Notes: generated by a model not told the origin, from the sequence alone. Positions 25,101 to 39,860 are shown, counted from the stretch's first letter. The stretch is DNA of 64,000 bases from Phalacrocorax aristotelis (GCF_949628215.1 NC_134276.1:64090733-64154732); one strand, 5' to 3'. A program made the numbers and translations.

Positions 25101-28100
25101 CACACTTTTTCTTGTGGCATGTTCATATATTTGGGTTTACTCTTTTTAACAGGCGCGTTCCCATTTCCCTTGATAAGGTGTCCACCTCCACCCTCTCCAT
25201 CCCTATTTGAACCACTCACCACATTCTTCAGCAAAGTGCTTCTTGAAGAAAGGAGCTCCTATAAATGCTCCAGCAGTCCCCCTTCCCCTGAGTCAGCAAG
25301 TTCCTGCACTCTGTTTACACAGCACTCTTTCTCAACAAGTGTTAAAACTACCAGATATAAACATTTGACAACGGGATTATGATCTCTTTTTAGTATAGCA
25401 CTTCTTACAGAGATGCTGTCTTTTCTTCGATTAATTATTTAAAATTAATTTTCTTCATGCTCTTTTATTACAGCATGACATCCCCTGCCTACTTCTGCAG
25501 AGTTCCTTTGTAATGTCTGAGAAGTCTAAAAAGGCTAACATCTATCAGCTGCACATTAGGTTGACTGATGCCTTCTGTGGTATGCTATGAACAGCCTGCT
25601 TCCCTGCTCCAAGGCTGCACAGCAAGCTTCTCAACTGCAATCAGCTCCAAAAGCTGCCTGCACTCTACCGCTGCTCAGAAACTCCGCAAGCATGATGTAA
25701 AATATATTATCTGTAATCATGTAAATTTGTACAGTCAGAGAGTCGATTTTTATTTGCTTGGCAGGAGAATCCACAGGCTTGCAACACTCCAAAGCTTTAA
25801 AATTGCTAGGTACAACTGCTGTGACATTTCAATTCAGCTGTGTTCATCCCAAATGATAGAATGACTGTCTCTGACCTTTCACATGCACGTATATGCATAA
25901 AGCTCGACAGTAAGTAAATGTTTAAAATCTCTCTCATAGTACCAAAAGCAGCTGCTGCCTTGCATGTGTATGTGCGAAGATTTAAAAGATTTTCATTAAT
26001 ATTCTGCTAAAGTAAGGCTGTGAAATTTTATTGTTAGCAGTAGCACTCAGCCTCAGAGAAATAATAGGTGAAAAACAATATGTGGCATGCATTCATATCA
26101 AACCTTGACAGAAAAGCAAAGCAGTATCTATGGCTACGGTCCTCACAAAGGTTCATCTCCCTTACCCCTGAGCAGACCTGCCAGGCTAGCGTGGAGCTGT
26201 GTAACCTGTGGCCCACTCCTCTGCTGTATTATACCAGAAATGTCAGGCAGAGACCTGTGTCCATATCGTGCCGCTCCATTATCGCTTTCTTCATTCGGCC
26301 AGAGGGCCCAAAGTACATTCCCCTGAAGATGAAAGTGTTAGGTGTCAGAAAAATTTATGAAGGCGTATGGCATATGGGAAATGAACTGATTTAGTGTGTA
26401 TCCTAAGTAATCTCTTGCAAACACAGATCCTCAGACATTCTGCCTGTTATCAAAGCTTGTTCCCCTACCAAACAGTGGCATGTAAAGAAGTACTCATTTC
26501 CTCTTTCCAGCAGAAAGTTGAAGGGAATCTTTGAGAGCTGCATCTACTAATGTACATACATTTTCTGCTTAGAACCCCTCATAGGATTTGATATAGCAAA
26601 ATGTGACCAAAAATGCTGCCTTTCATGCTGTCCTCTATAACAAGAACATCTTTTTGTCAAGTGTGAGGAACTGACTTCCTACAAGAATAAAATAATTGAC
26701 TTTATAACACTTCTATGAAAAGTATCTGGTCTAAATCTCTTGGCAATATGTCACACAGCTAAGCTGAGTAACAAATCTGCAGCCTCCTCTGTATGTGTGA
26801 ATGGAGACATGATCTTTGGATCATGAAGAAAAGCACCATCACAGACCCAGTTGGACCTCTTTAAAAGCCAATGAATTTCATTAAAGACTTTGTCAGAAAA
26901 TATACTTTTTATTTATGCCAGTGTTACTTGTCCTAGAACTTTACATATAAAGTGCCATGCATGCCAAGGGGAATCCCAATTACTTGCTGTTTGAATCATC
27001 AGAGAAAAGAATAAACCAGAAAATGGCTTTTCTAGCCTGTGATATATTTTGACACATCTTTCAAAAAATCTTTCCCATTCTATAATGACAAAAATCCTAG
27101 ATTTCAAGATGATCCTATGGTATAAAGGGGACCAGAAAAGAAAAAGCAACTCTCACCTCAAAACAGCCATTTGCCCAACAGTTTGGTTAAAACAGACTTA
27201 GGACTTCTTATCAACCCTTAGGGGTGTTCCACAACCATGAAATCATTAACTTCCTAGTTAGTAACTGCATTTCTGCCTATGATTTTATTTTTTCTTATGA
27301 AAAAAAAAAATTCCAGAAAAATATGCCAATTTTTTTTTGAGGAATATTAATTTTCTGACATAAAAACCCTTTTGAAACAAAACTTTTGAACAGATCCACC
27401 TGAACAGAGATCTTCAGACTAAAATCAAAATAGAAAGCGAATTACAGTTCACCAGAACTTTCGGCCACAATAACTGTGCACTGTCATGATATTTTGGAAA
27501 GTCATAATGTAACCACCCAGGCAAATGTTATTTGTCATCTGCATTTTCTATTCAACATATGAGCAACATGCATTTTCCCTCTAATTACCATTTAGAATTT
27601 AGGGTTATTATCTTGATCTTAGCTGTTGTACTGAAAAATTACTTAGCATTCAGCTGTTTGGCTGCCAGAAGGAGGTACAAGAGGAACTCAAAAATCTCAC
27701 TTTAAAATGTGAAGGCACTCTAGGTTGACACTTCAGAATATATTGCTGAGGTGAGGGTCTCTCCCCTTCCACTTTCCTTGCCAAGGTTTTTGTTTGTGGT
27801 AGTGGACTCCTGACAAAGGAGGAATCTCTTCAGTAGTAAGATTTCAGAACAACTCCAACGAACTCTAAAAGCTCTAGAGAGCATCACAGATGTTGAAGTG
27901 GTAAATCAGTGGGAATAAGCAGAAGGATTTCAAGTATTTCCTGCAGAATTCTAAACCCAGAGAGGAGAGTCCACCTTCTGCCATCCTTTTTACTAAAGGA
28001 AAAGGCTAAAGCGAAAAAGGCGCCTGGCTACCATCCTGCAGCAGTAAAACTCGGCAACTGCAGAAAAGTATACAAGAGAAAAAATATTGTGAGGGCATTA

Positions 28101-31100
28101 AGGCCATTTTGGAACCCTAAAGGAATAGGAAAGTGAACCCACCTTCTCAAATCTTAGAAACAATGTGGTTCAGCGTAAACTTAGATTTGTTGTTTTAACT
28201 CACGCATATACAGTCACTAAATAAACCATGTAGAAATTAACATGTAAGAAAACTATTAAACGTAGCATGTTTAAGACATTCATATTTCTTTTAAGTAGAA
28301 TAACCTAATGCAGGTGAAGGTGGATTCAAATCAATTCCATTGAATTAATGGAATAAACAAAGAAGTGCTAGTGTCCTTCTGAAGTATCACCTCCTACAGA
28401 ACTAAAGAGACAGCATTAAAAAACCAAACAAAACAAAACAAAACAAGCAAAACTCAAGATCAAAATAAAAAAATAAATTATAGAAATTAGTTTTAATGGT
28501 GGATTGAAAGGGAGGAGAGAAAGTAACAAGTCAGTCACTGCAAATGTTGTTTAGAGCCAAATAAAATAATTTTATTATTATTATTGAGGGGATTTTGTTT
28601 CAAAAGTGTCTTCCAGTTAATAATTTTTGAAAAGGTGCATGCTTTTCATATTTGTTAGGCAATCTTTATCAAGATACTGCTTTTCGTGAACTCTTTCTAG
28701 CTGCTGTGATACTACTACAGCCAAGTTCGGTCATGGTAGACCAAACTCTTTTTCTACCTGGACCTGAAAGCACAAGGTCTGTTTACTTGAAGTTTCATGG
28801 AAGACCAGCATTGTGTTCTACCCTTTTGTTCCCACATTGGATAGGCAAGGCTTTATAAATGTAACCAGGTGGCTAAAGAGGTTACTGGGACAGCAAGTTT
28901 CTCAGGAAAGTTTGTGGGCACTAGTGACTAGTGGAGAGTTCAGCAGCTTGCCATGTGGTGTGTAAAAACATGCATTTCTTTCTTCAAAAGAGAGCCTAAT
29001 TAGGCTCAGAGGCATTGGATGTGTGCTACTCATCATCTTATTGGCGCCGTCTTTCCCCCTCTGGAAAAGAAGGTTTCTGCTGGACTGAGAGTATGTGAGA
29101 CCATGGAATCGAGGGCTACTTACTTTCTAAAGTGCCAGAACTTCAGTTGCCAGACTCCAGCTGTTAAAATTTGTCCACTTCTGTGGCAAGAGAAGTGCTC
29201 TGTGGGCACCAGGGCTATAAATTACTGAATCTGAATTAGCACCTCTAGAATATTTTAAACTCTCTTTCATTACCTTTGTCCTGGAAGAGTTGTGTAATTA
29301 TATCTATGAACATATCTATGCTATGCTATGCTGTAAAGAATACAGAAACATAAACATTCCTATGAGGAAAAAATAGATATAAGCCATATTTATTCTTCTG
29401 TAGCAGATTTCACACCTTTAAACATTTGCCCATGAGACTGTTTAAAAATTGCTGGAATAAGGGAATAAAGGGCTGGAAAAGAATTTTACAGGGCTGAACC
29501 TACATGGCAAAACCGTATCATTATTTTAAAAGTTAAAATATGACAAAATTAATATTCTGTCTACTTCTAAATCTAATTTCTCATTTAGGATTTTTAAAGG
29601 ATATGTTTATTTGCTTTAATACATCTTATTAATTTTTCACACAATTAATGCAATTTCTAATTATGATTAATATTCACATATTACTAACCTAGGCTAAAGG
29701 TAGATTTGATTTAATATTAAGTGTTCATATTCTTTTTACTTATATTTACAGAGATACAGATATTACTAATACTAAACCACTACCTGTTAAAATAGCTGGC
29801 TGTGTAAGCAGTTGTGTCATATATATCACGTCCAGTTTTCAGCTGAAAGAGATATGTCTGTTATCCTCAGTGTTCACCTGAAGAACATGTTAATCCTGAA
29901 AGCATTTTATTATATTAAGATGACAAACAACTTTTACTTTAAAGGAAAGGAAACAAGGTTAGAAACTTGTAAAAAATGTGTGTGTTCCTGCTTCCTATTC
30001 TTCAAGTTTTGTTGAAAATTGTTAGCTATGATTCTTGCAAATAAGAACCCCACTAAGATAAGGTAGTCCTTTAAATGATGCTAAACCAATATGCTTGGTT
30101 AGCCACCTCTGAAACTAAGCTAGTAAAACAGCATATATGTGTATGTTAAACTAAGTTTGACATCTTTACTTCCCCTGAATACCACTGACTAATCTTACAT
30201 AAATATTAAGACATAGTACAAGGACAACAGCTCAGCCTCCTTCACTGTCATACAGGCTTAGAACCAGATCAGTCTTTCAAGCATCCTTGATAACCTATAA
30301 CAATTCTTCTTCACAATTGTCATTGCACCCAAAGGTGAAACATGAATTATTATTTCTGCCAGGGCAGGAATGGCAGCAAGATTTTTGAAATGATGTTATA
30401 AGCATTCTTCACTTGATTGGAAATGATTGAGAGATTGGCTGATTCAAACCGACTTCTTCTGTTGAATTTTATGTGATGGATAGTTCTGTGACTGCAGTAG
30501 GACAATGCTGACAGTATAATAACTGCAGACATTTCAATATATGTATAACTATGCACAGTTAAATTGTTATCAATACATCTTGTTTATTTCTTGGCATGAG
30601 CAGTCTTACTAGATATGATTACTGTCTAATCTACCTCCCACACTGCAGTATACGTGCAGGAAACTTTGGTAGCAAGCTGGGGAGAAGGAAAAAGAAAATT
30701 AGACTGATAGCTGAACAACAGATGAAAAGTTTTGAGAATGTCAATATGAACCTGAAAGAAAGTATTAAATGCAAGCATGAATGAAAGAGCCTTGTGAAAA
30801 CTATGTTTCTTTACACTATTTCATTTCGTGTCTGAATCAAAGTGCAGGCACTGCAGGTCTGGCTGGCTCAGGAAGGGATTCACACCTTTTGATTAACTCA
30901 GGAAAGGTGACTTGCACAACCAGTTGATCCCCTCAACTGAAACAGAGGTTTATCCAAAGCAAAGGCCACTCTCCATCCCCTTCGTGTTAGGTTCAGCTTT
31001 CTTTTACAACAGCTGTGGTCACTCCCTATAGTATTATTTTCAGTTCCATGTCTTGCCTTTTGACTTTTGTAAACTGCCTACTACCTTTCAAAGGCAGACA

Positions 31101-34100
31101 AATAGCATCACTGCTCTTTTCTGTATGTGAATTGCATGAATGGACAACACTGCTCCAGCAGTGAATCTTAAGGGTTTTGGCCAGGGTTTGGAGGTTAGCA
31201 TGCACAAGTACCGTTTCCTCAGGTATCATATATGTATGCTGCTTTGGTACAGGGGAGAAACCTGCAAGACACCTGTGTTATCATCATTACCATCACTCAA
31301 GATTGCCCTCTTTCTCCATCAACTTCTGACTCTGAAAGGCTCCTCAGTTCAAGCCCATAGCTGAAATTCCTCTGTAAATTGTGGTTTCTGTGGCTCATTG
31401 TCTGTAAAGCTACTTGCTACAGTTCAAGTGTGCTCCATACTGTGCCAGGTTGCACCCAGCCACAGTTCATTAGCCACTTTGTTCTAATTAACTATGTTTC
31501 AAATAGTGTCGGCTGTAACAGGTCTGAAATCACCAGTGTTGTGGGTTTTGGTTGCTTTTTTCTTCTTTTTTTAACATTTTATCAGGAAATCCAAATGTGC
31601 AAGTAGGATCTGGAAACCCCAGATATGTCTGCTTGTACTTACCAGTTGTATGGGTTTAAATCCTCACCAGCAAAGGAAGCCTTATTAATATGCCAAACAG
31701 GTTCAGCTGAGATGGAAAGCTGGCTTCTTAAATCAGCCCCGTTAATGCTGATGTGGAATATCAAGTACTGAATCCCACGGGAGCAAGTGAAACCAATTCC
31801 ACAAGGCTTGTTACTTATGTCTTCCTAAACAGAATTTAGGATTTAGGTTTGATTTAGTACGACACAACTGAATTAGGAGTACCTGTCCCAAGGTGAAGCT
31901 TTTCTATGTACCTTATCACTGTGGCTGTGGTCAGCAAAGACATGTAAGTTAGGACTCTCTGTTTAAAAAATAAAATATTCAGACTTCAGCAAGTTATTTT
32001 CCTTCAGTTTTAGAACTTTCCAGGATAATTTTATTTAGAAACATGTTTAAATCAGTGGCCTCCAGGACAGGCTGTACTTTGCACTTATTAACCATATCTT
32101 CTGGGGTAGAAAGGGCTGATATGAACAGGTATTTGGGAGTTTGGTGGGCATTTGGTGTAACCTTCCATCATTTTTTTTTCAAGTTGAGGAGGAGCTGCTA
32201 TTGCATTTCTTATAAGATGCATTTGTTATTCACGGCTAGAGGACTAAAGATCAAAAAATGTGCTAAAACTTTTGGAGATCAGTCCCACCCCCAGCATGTT
32301 CTTCTTGGGTTACAGTGCTATATCTTCACCCACTTGATATCTACTGTGGGGAATGCCCTTTTGAAAGTGGGTATCTATTTTGAGAGAACAGCCATGGTTA
32401 CAAAAGCAGGCCCTAAATTTTGCATTCAGCACAGGAAGAAGGTCTTCCTTCAATGGGAAAGATGCGCAGTGACCCTCCTCCTGGAATACCATGTAGTCTT
32501 GTGGTTCAAACACTTCAAAAAAAGATGAGAATAGGTACTTCAAAAGGTGTCAAGTTATGGAGAGCCTGTATCTCAAATTACTCACTTGAATATTCATACA
32601 CTGCAACTACACGAATCATGCCAAAAAGGAGACTTCCTCTCCCATTTAGACAAAGACTCAGCTTTATGAAATGGGAAACCTACTGTGAGGTTCTGAATCA
32701 GGGACATAGATTTTTGCATAAGAAGTAGCGAACCCTTTTATAGAAGTCCTTGACTTTTTCCACAGTGAAGAACAGGTGCCTTGCTCAGACATCTGAAAGC
32801 ACTTCTCCCTCTCCCCTGCTTTGAAAGCCTAGGCACCTCACCTTGACTTAGCTTGTTATGGCAAAGAGGCTTACCCTTACCTTCAGTACACTGCCACACC
32901 TATTTTAGGGGCCCACAGTATGTCTGCAAATTCTGGTCTTGAACATTTTCCCTCAGACAGCTTCCACACTGAAGTTTCTGTCTGTCAGCGTTACAATCAT
33001 CATTATCCATCTGAACTCCTACAGTTTCTTTGACTCTATACAGGCTGTTTTTTCCCTTCTACTTAATTCAGTATCTTTAGCATTTGTCTTATACTCCCTG
33101 TTTTTAATTTTGAGGCACTTGGTGCTAAAAGATAAGCCTGTGGCAGATGTAATTATCCACCAGGGTATTAGTCACTTGTTACTGCCACCTACCTGCCTTT
33201 GTCATACCAGAGTGTTTTGGCTGGGAAGGGAGAGACTGGAAAGTCTTTCAACTTCCTTACAATTATTTCTTCATAATAAATAGCTGTGTGGAAACTAGAC
33301 AGAAAAAACAGAAGTTTAAACCTTAAACCTGAGACTCATCAGTCCTGTAAATCAATAGATCTGACTTGCAGAACCTGCCCCATGCTTTATCTCTATTGCT
33401 GGCATCACTGTGTTGACTTTTTAAACTGAAAAGAACAAATATAATAATCTAGTTTGTCATTAGGCTTCTACTGTTCCTTTCAGGCCTGTACGTTCAGCTG
33501 GAACCGGACACATCTTTCAGAAAGTCATCCACCTTGATGTTAAAGCTAGAAAAACTGGGGTATAGCTGAAATATAAGCTTACTTACCTTTACCATTTACT
33601 TTTGGTAATATTTGTGCATCACTTTTCCTAGTTTCAGTTTGCAGCCTTCGCAGCGCTTTAGGAGACTGCTGTAGGTGAAAAACTCATATTGCATTTGGAC
33701 AAATAGATGATGCATCTGAGAACTGCTAACTCTCTTCCATCCAGGGTAATGGAGTGGATTGGGACAGATGGGTAAGCAAGCAGGTGAACCACCCAGATCA
33801 TAAAGATGCTAGGCAACAGTGTACAGAGGCTTCCAAATAACTCTGTAGACTCAGTTCACAAGAATCACTGAATCACTGGCTGGACCTGAAATTACTCTCA
33901 CAGTGGCTTCCTTGCATCAGGCTTCTGGTTTCACACAGGTTTACTAGTTCAGATACAGCACTGCATCTGTCTTGGCTCCATCCATTTTTCTCATTCTGCA
34001 CCAGAAATGGAAAACCCTTTTACCAAGACTTCTGGAAAGTGATTCTGCAGAATTTCTCTCAGATACCTGTGACCTTATTCAGCCCCACCATGCTGGACCT

Positions 34101-37100
34101 ACGCTGGTTTCATGCAGCATCACTCTGGTGGCTCTGTGTCACCCTTCCCAGAGCTGCCAGTAATGGGAATGAGTGTGGTGGGGGTCTGGGCTGGGTTTGC
34201 ATGCAGCAGTTCAGGAGCTCCTGAAGGGCACTACATTTACTGACTCAAGATCCAAACTGTGCAAAAGTGACTACTTCTGGGCACGTATAGCCAGATTCAT
34301 ACGGCACTGCACTTGAGTTTAGAAGCCCAACTCGCAGAAATTGGCTCTGCACTGAGTTAGCTCACTGTCTTTGCAACGATTAATGGAGTGATTAATCAGC
34401 AACCGGATAAACCACCCACAGATAATTCACAGTTGATTATAGTTTCTTTTATCTGACTGTGCTCCAGGATTGAAATTTTATGTAATGCACAGGCCAAGAG
34501 TGTTTCAGCGAAATTCCTAGTGGGTATTTGCAATCAAGACACCACCACATGGCTTGATACAAATGTTAACTTTTGCTTGAGGGAGTACCAGAATGATGGG
34601 GTTATTGCAGGTCAGTATAAAATGAAAGAATGTCAGAGTAACAGCCCAGCTTCAGCCAAAGCTGATGCTGATATTCTTAAGATGCTGCTTAGTGAAGGGA
34701 AATCTTGCTTTTTTCGGGACTGCAGTTTACAGAGGTTTGGTTTTAAAAAAAAGAGTCTCCAAGGTGGAAGAAGACAAAAATGCTTCTCTGCAATGGAAGC
34801 GCATTGTCTGAGAAAAACCAGTTGTACAAAATCAATGGCACATAAGGATGGAGATGCCTTATAAAGAACCTTTGCTCTTGGGTGCCCCTGAAACTCTTAT
34901 TATTTGGTACCCTGACATTAACTCAGCTAAAGGTCCTAGGGGTCCCACCTGTGCCATGTTTGAGCAGAACTGGTAGCTAAAAAATTATTTTGAGAATTAC
35001 CAAAATCTTAATTAGATGTTTCTGTGAGAAGAAAATTTACTTTCTAAAATTAACTGCCGGTTTTGTATATTTGCAAATGATTATACGGACTCCAAGAAGA
35101 TGGCTCAGTTAAAGACCATGCTGTGCTGAAGTAATAGCACAAGGGGAACAACCTTTAGACATATTGTATTCATGTAGTAAATGACAGCAAAAAACTTTTA
35201 AAGACTGAAAACTAACCTACAAAAGTTCACAGAAGGACTCCAGTTCACAGCTGTGTCTTTGAGCTGCTTGACAACGATCCTTATTGCTTTATGACTCTTG
35301 TAGGCATCTGAAATGCCATGGTAACTATAATTTTATGGATAAACTTACCCTAAATATCTCCTGCTAGCTTCACCCTGAATCAACTGCAGCCTGGAAGCTG
35401 GTAGATATCTTGCTGATTCTAATTACTTATTAATCATACTGCTCCTCATCTCACTGCTGGGCTCCAGTCTGGAAGATGCTCCCAGAATTCACGTACCCAA
35501 TGGAAAAGATAGAGTAGCTGTGCAGGGGATCACAGCATCTCATACCGCATGTGGGAAACCCATTTTCACACACATACAAAACTAGGTCCAACAATCGAAG
35601 TGGGTATCTCAGTCCCTGTTTTTCACATGTGGTCCCCATGACAGGAATTCATTGACCTGTGGAGGTTCCCTCCCAAGGCTGTAGGGAAAGAATGATCTGG
35701 ATCTCCTGAAGTTGGCATATTCTGGATGCAGAACACATGTAAAGTGAAAATGGAGATATGCAATAAGTCCATCCCTAAACACCACAAAAAGGTATCTTTT
35801 CTACTCAGGATCCATGCAGTTTCCATTGCAAGTAGCCTCATCTTCTTGGCTGTATGTATTATATGTACACACATATTGGTTCAGGGATACTGCTGTAGGA
35901 ACACCTAGTCTCTAGACCCAGTAATATTTGGATTAGGCCCAACTAAGCTTTGGCAAGGTTGAGGCATAGCTCCACATGTGCAGAAACAGCACTCTCAGGC
36001 CTCTGGTGGACTTTGCAGCAGCGACTCTGGAGATTCAGCTCACCACAGTCTCAGACAGCAACTGAGAAAGGATTATAAAAATTACCATTTTACTTTTACC
36101 TACCTAAATTCCATTTACATCTTGTTCTAAAGTGCTTCATGACTGTCTTTTATAAACAGCTGTGGGATTAAAAGACTGTGAGATTTATGGATGAAAACTA
36201 CTCTGTAAGGGTTAGGCTATTTGAGTTATTTTTGGTAACATGTCTGGGGCTTGTCCATAACTGTCCCCCCCAGATATTAGTGCTGTAGACATACGGCAAA
36301 GAAACAGGAAGCTTTAAAAATAAAGAAGTAATAAATACTCAATTTTCTCATCTACAAGCTTTCAACACATTTATAGCAGTCATTTTATTTCCCATTCTAC
36401 TCATGTTCTTATTAACTAAGCAACAGTCTTTCTTGGAAGTAAATATTTTATTTTAATAGCGCATACTACCACCTGCTGTAAGCAACTGAAATTGCCTTTG
36501 CAATTTTAGAGCTTTTAAAGCTGTGTAAGGCAGACAGCCTTAGATTTAAAATACAGCTAGATTGTTGACATCTCTCTCTGATGCTAATTTAATTAGCTAG
36601 TTATTCAAATATTTTCTGAGTGTAGAAGTTTCTTAATTATATATGATTTGTAATAGCTGTAGCTTGACTGTCTCTAAGATGCATGGAAATTTAGGAAACA
36701 GTTCTGTTGTAGATATGAAATTGATAGCACATTATTTCAATAATAATTATGAAGATCAAACATTTCCAAATACAGAAAATTCAGTTAATAAATTAACAAT
36801 TGCTCCAAGGTGAGCAGAAGCTCTTTTAATAAATCAAGCCATGAGGGATCAAATATTCAGAGTATAAATTATTAAAATATTTAGTGTTTTGGTCAGTTAC
36901 CCATTTGACTCAAAGAACAGCTAAGAAATGTTCAGGAAATCAAGACACCTCTTCATGACTTGTTAGAATAAGAAAATTGTAGGGGCAAGGGACATATTCT
37001 ATGTGGCTATTTTAATGTGTGCCTCTCTGTTTTCTTCCTGGTATGTTTGTCTGCTTCCAATTAAGAAGCTGAATTATATGTAAACAACTCTTTTGCCAAA

Positions 37101-39611
37101 TCCTCAGCAGGCATAAATCCATGTAAGTGCTATCAAGAAGTCAGTGGCTTAGGCTGTTTGTCGCAATCTGGAAAATTGTTTCTTATGTCTACTCAAGATC
37201 TTGGAAGAAAAAAAAGAAGGAATTAAGAAGAGAAAGAAGGCAGAAAGCTTTACGTTGTATTAATAAGTATGCATGTGTATATGTAGTACTTACTGGTACA
37301 TTAGAAAGTACAAGTACAAAAGAAGCTAATAAGAAAAGCCAAGCTCATTGTCCTGTAGCAAATCAAGTTTCTGTTCTAGCTTCTAGAGGTTGCTTTTCAT
37401 GAAGAAGCAATTGCAGTCATCTTGTCCCTGCTGCCAATCTTTAGCACATAGCTGTCTTGCAGCATGCAGAATTTTCTCTCTTCCCCATCCACCCAAGGAA
37501 GCATAATAACACAGCAGCCATGGTTTGCCAGGCGTAGGTGCAGAGCAGAGTCATACCCTTGCTAAGCTGAACCTGGCTGTAGGTTTATTCTACTCTGCTG
37601 CCTGGAACTGAAGAAACACCCTTCTGGTGTTTCCACAGCGGAGCCTGTGGTGTGGCAGGAGCTACCAGAGCCATAAAGACAGCAGGAGGCAATAGCAGAT
37701 CTCTCTTGGCTCTCTTCTCCTGTGCATGGCAGCAGCAGCCCTCCAAGAGTGAAGCCCAGCAAGGAAAACTCTTTCCTAATAGCTGGTATGTTTGGTGACA
37801 TAATCGCATCAGAAGACTGGTGGAAACAGCGGTGTCTGTGCAATGTAGACCCAGCTACTTTCTCCCATGTTGCTGGCCTTGCAGCACACATTTCACTGAG
37901 GCTGATGAAGGCCAGGCAGTGGGGAAACAGTTCTCCTGCTCCAAGGATAGTCTCAGCACACCCACGAGGGAAATTTGGTTTTAACAATAGTGGTAGAGCT
38001 GGGTACTTTCCTACCCACTCCTCTCATCACCTAGACAGCCTCGACTAGAACACCAGTTCCCTCTCAAGCCCACGCAGCTATCCTGTTAGGGTATTACTCC
38101 TGATAGAGTGTGACTAAGGTACAACCAGCATTTGGCCCAAATCATGGAAAGGCTTGCCCACCTTAGTGCAACCTACCACTCAGGCCATTGTGTGCTTCTT
38201 CACTACGTACCCATGCTAATGACAGGAACTATTTGTTTAGTTCTAAGTGCTGTTATTAATAGAAACAACAAAAAAACCCACAAATTATTCCTTTTTGGGT
38301 TTTTTAATTTAGTTTTTATGATTACCTGTCTTGTCGCTTTACCTTTCCTTTTCCGTATCAACTCCATTTTCTCCCACTGTTTTACCAACTAATCCCACCA
38401 AAATTACTCTTCTCATTCTTTTCTCCCTTTGTCCAGGTTGACATTTAAGGCAGTCTCTGAACACATTTTTCTTGGAGATTTTAGGTGCCATTTCAGGCAT
38501 AGCCTCTCCAAAACTGAATGCCTTCTCTTCTTTTTCCTACTATCTCTGTTCTGTTTTCCTTCTTTTTTTCCCCCACTATAGTTACTTTCACTCATAACCA
38601 TTCTCTTGCTAGACTTGATTGATTTCCTCAGTTTAGTAACTCTCAAAGCTCCCCTCTTCTACCTGTTACAACATCAAAACATTTTGCCTATGTTCATGCA
38701 TTGCTTTCAAAAGCTCCATTGTTTTCCTCCTTATAGCTGAGCTTCCCAAGCCTTTTTGTCTGAGCACCACCGCCAGCAGCAGTAGTGCCGGGAGGTATCA
38801 TCCCTGGAGAGACGGTGGAACGCACCTCGCTTGTGGCTTGTCTGTCCTGAACATTCCAGAAAACTGTACGTGCTGCCTGGGATCCACTGCACCAGGAAAT
38901 CCAGACCTCTCTCCTTCCGTCTGCTGGTGAATGGGGAAGGGAAAGGCTATTTTGCCTGGCTTTACTTGCATATCCTCATTAGTCAGGATTCCTTCAGTGT
39001 CACACTGTGAGTCACCCTTGAGTCAGAATTAGCTTAATAAACTGAAATAAGGAAAGATTTGAGAAAGACTATGCGCAAAGAGGCCGCTGGGGAACTCTGG
39101 GTGATTGGTGCTCCTTGCCACCCTCTGAGATACTTCCGTCAATAAGACTTCTGTGAGAGAAGAAATTATGGTGGAAAACTTTAGGCTACCAAACTGAGCT
39201 AAGGAAACTTCTTTGTAGGATAAGATATAATGGAGCTGCTGCCCTAGCCATTAATGACAGTAATTCTTACCTCAGCTTTCTGATCTCCTTTTTGTGCAGT
39301 CTTTCCCCATTTCATTATTGATCTGCCTCTTCCCAATCTGTTGCTTATACAGTTTTGTCCCTAAATTAATTTCCTTCCTTTTGTCCACTCTGTGCTCCAT
39401 AACCATCTATAAAACACCTGTTTTCCAATGATCCTTCTTATCTTAAACATGAACCCTCATGCTACCTGTTCCCTTAACACCCGTCCCATATTTTGACTGC
39501 CTTAAACTGGGAATAGACCACATATTGTTCCAGGTTGCACAATGCTAGAAACTACATTGCACTGGGAACAAATATGACAATTATTCACTTTTTCTGAGCA
39601 TGAAGAAAAGG
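19111..39611. other. Intergenic, no gene recognised
   Basis: About 20 kb without a recognisable exon. GC-richer patches occur at about 21,680-22,070 and 37,560-38,040. The longest open frame in the desert apart from the microsatellite artefacts (161 codons, 32,043-32,528, plus) has no recognisable domain and no splice or promoter support. The region 36,430-36,800 is rich in homeodomain-type TAATTA cores and could hold a conserved enhancer, but that cannot be told without an alignment. Confidence 0.65.
28421..28450 (+). repeat. Short (AAAAC)n repeat
   Basis: About 30 bp of AAAAC units with imperfect ends, in AT-rich intergenic DNA. A nearby TTA trinucleotide run lies at about 28571-28584. No gene context. 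Confidence 0.8.
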
Positions 39612-39860
39612 AGAGAAGGGAAGAGAAGGGAAGAGAAGGGAAGAGAAGAGAAGAGAAGAGAAGAGAAGAAAAGAAAAGAAAAGAAAAGAAAAGAAAAGAA
39701 AAGAAAAGAAAAGAAAAGAAAAGAAAAGAAAAGAAAAGAAAAGAAAAGAAAAGAAAAGAAAAGAAAAGAAAAGAAAAGAAAAGAAAAGAAAAGAAAAGAA
39801 AAGAAAAGAAAAGAAAAGAAAAGAAAAGAAAAGAAAAGAAAAGAAAAGAAAAGAAAAAAG
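39612..39860 (+). repeat. Pentanucleotide microsatellite, AAGGG/AAGAG leading into (AAAAG)37
   Basis: From 39616 to 39645 AAGGG and AAGAG alternate three times. Four more AAGAG units follow (39646-39665), then a partial AAG, then 37 perfect AAAAG units (39669-39853) and a slipped A6G end. The tract is all purine on the plus strand. A pentamer with no stop in any phase gives open frames on both strands (K/R/E-rich on plus, F/S/L-rich on minus), which are artefacts. The flanks are ordinary intergenic sequence. Confidence 0.97.

Noticed and set aside
26034-26394. Three overlapping frames on both strands
   Set aside because: Mutual overlap and no recognisable protein suggest chance openness.
34520-34864. 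114-codon plus-strand frame
   Set aside because: It has no similarity to any family I recognise, and there is no supporting exon or promoter signal.
37562-37987. 141-codon minus-strand frame
   Set aside because: It overlaps other frames on both strands in a GC-richer patch, has no recognisable domain, and no splice or promoter support.
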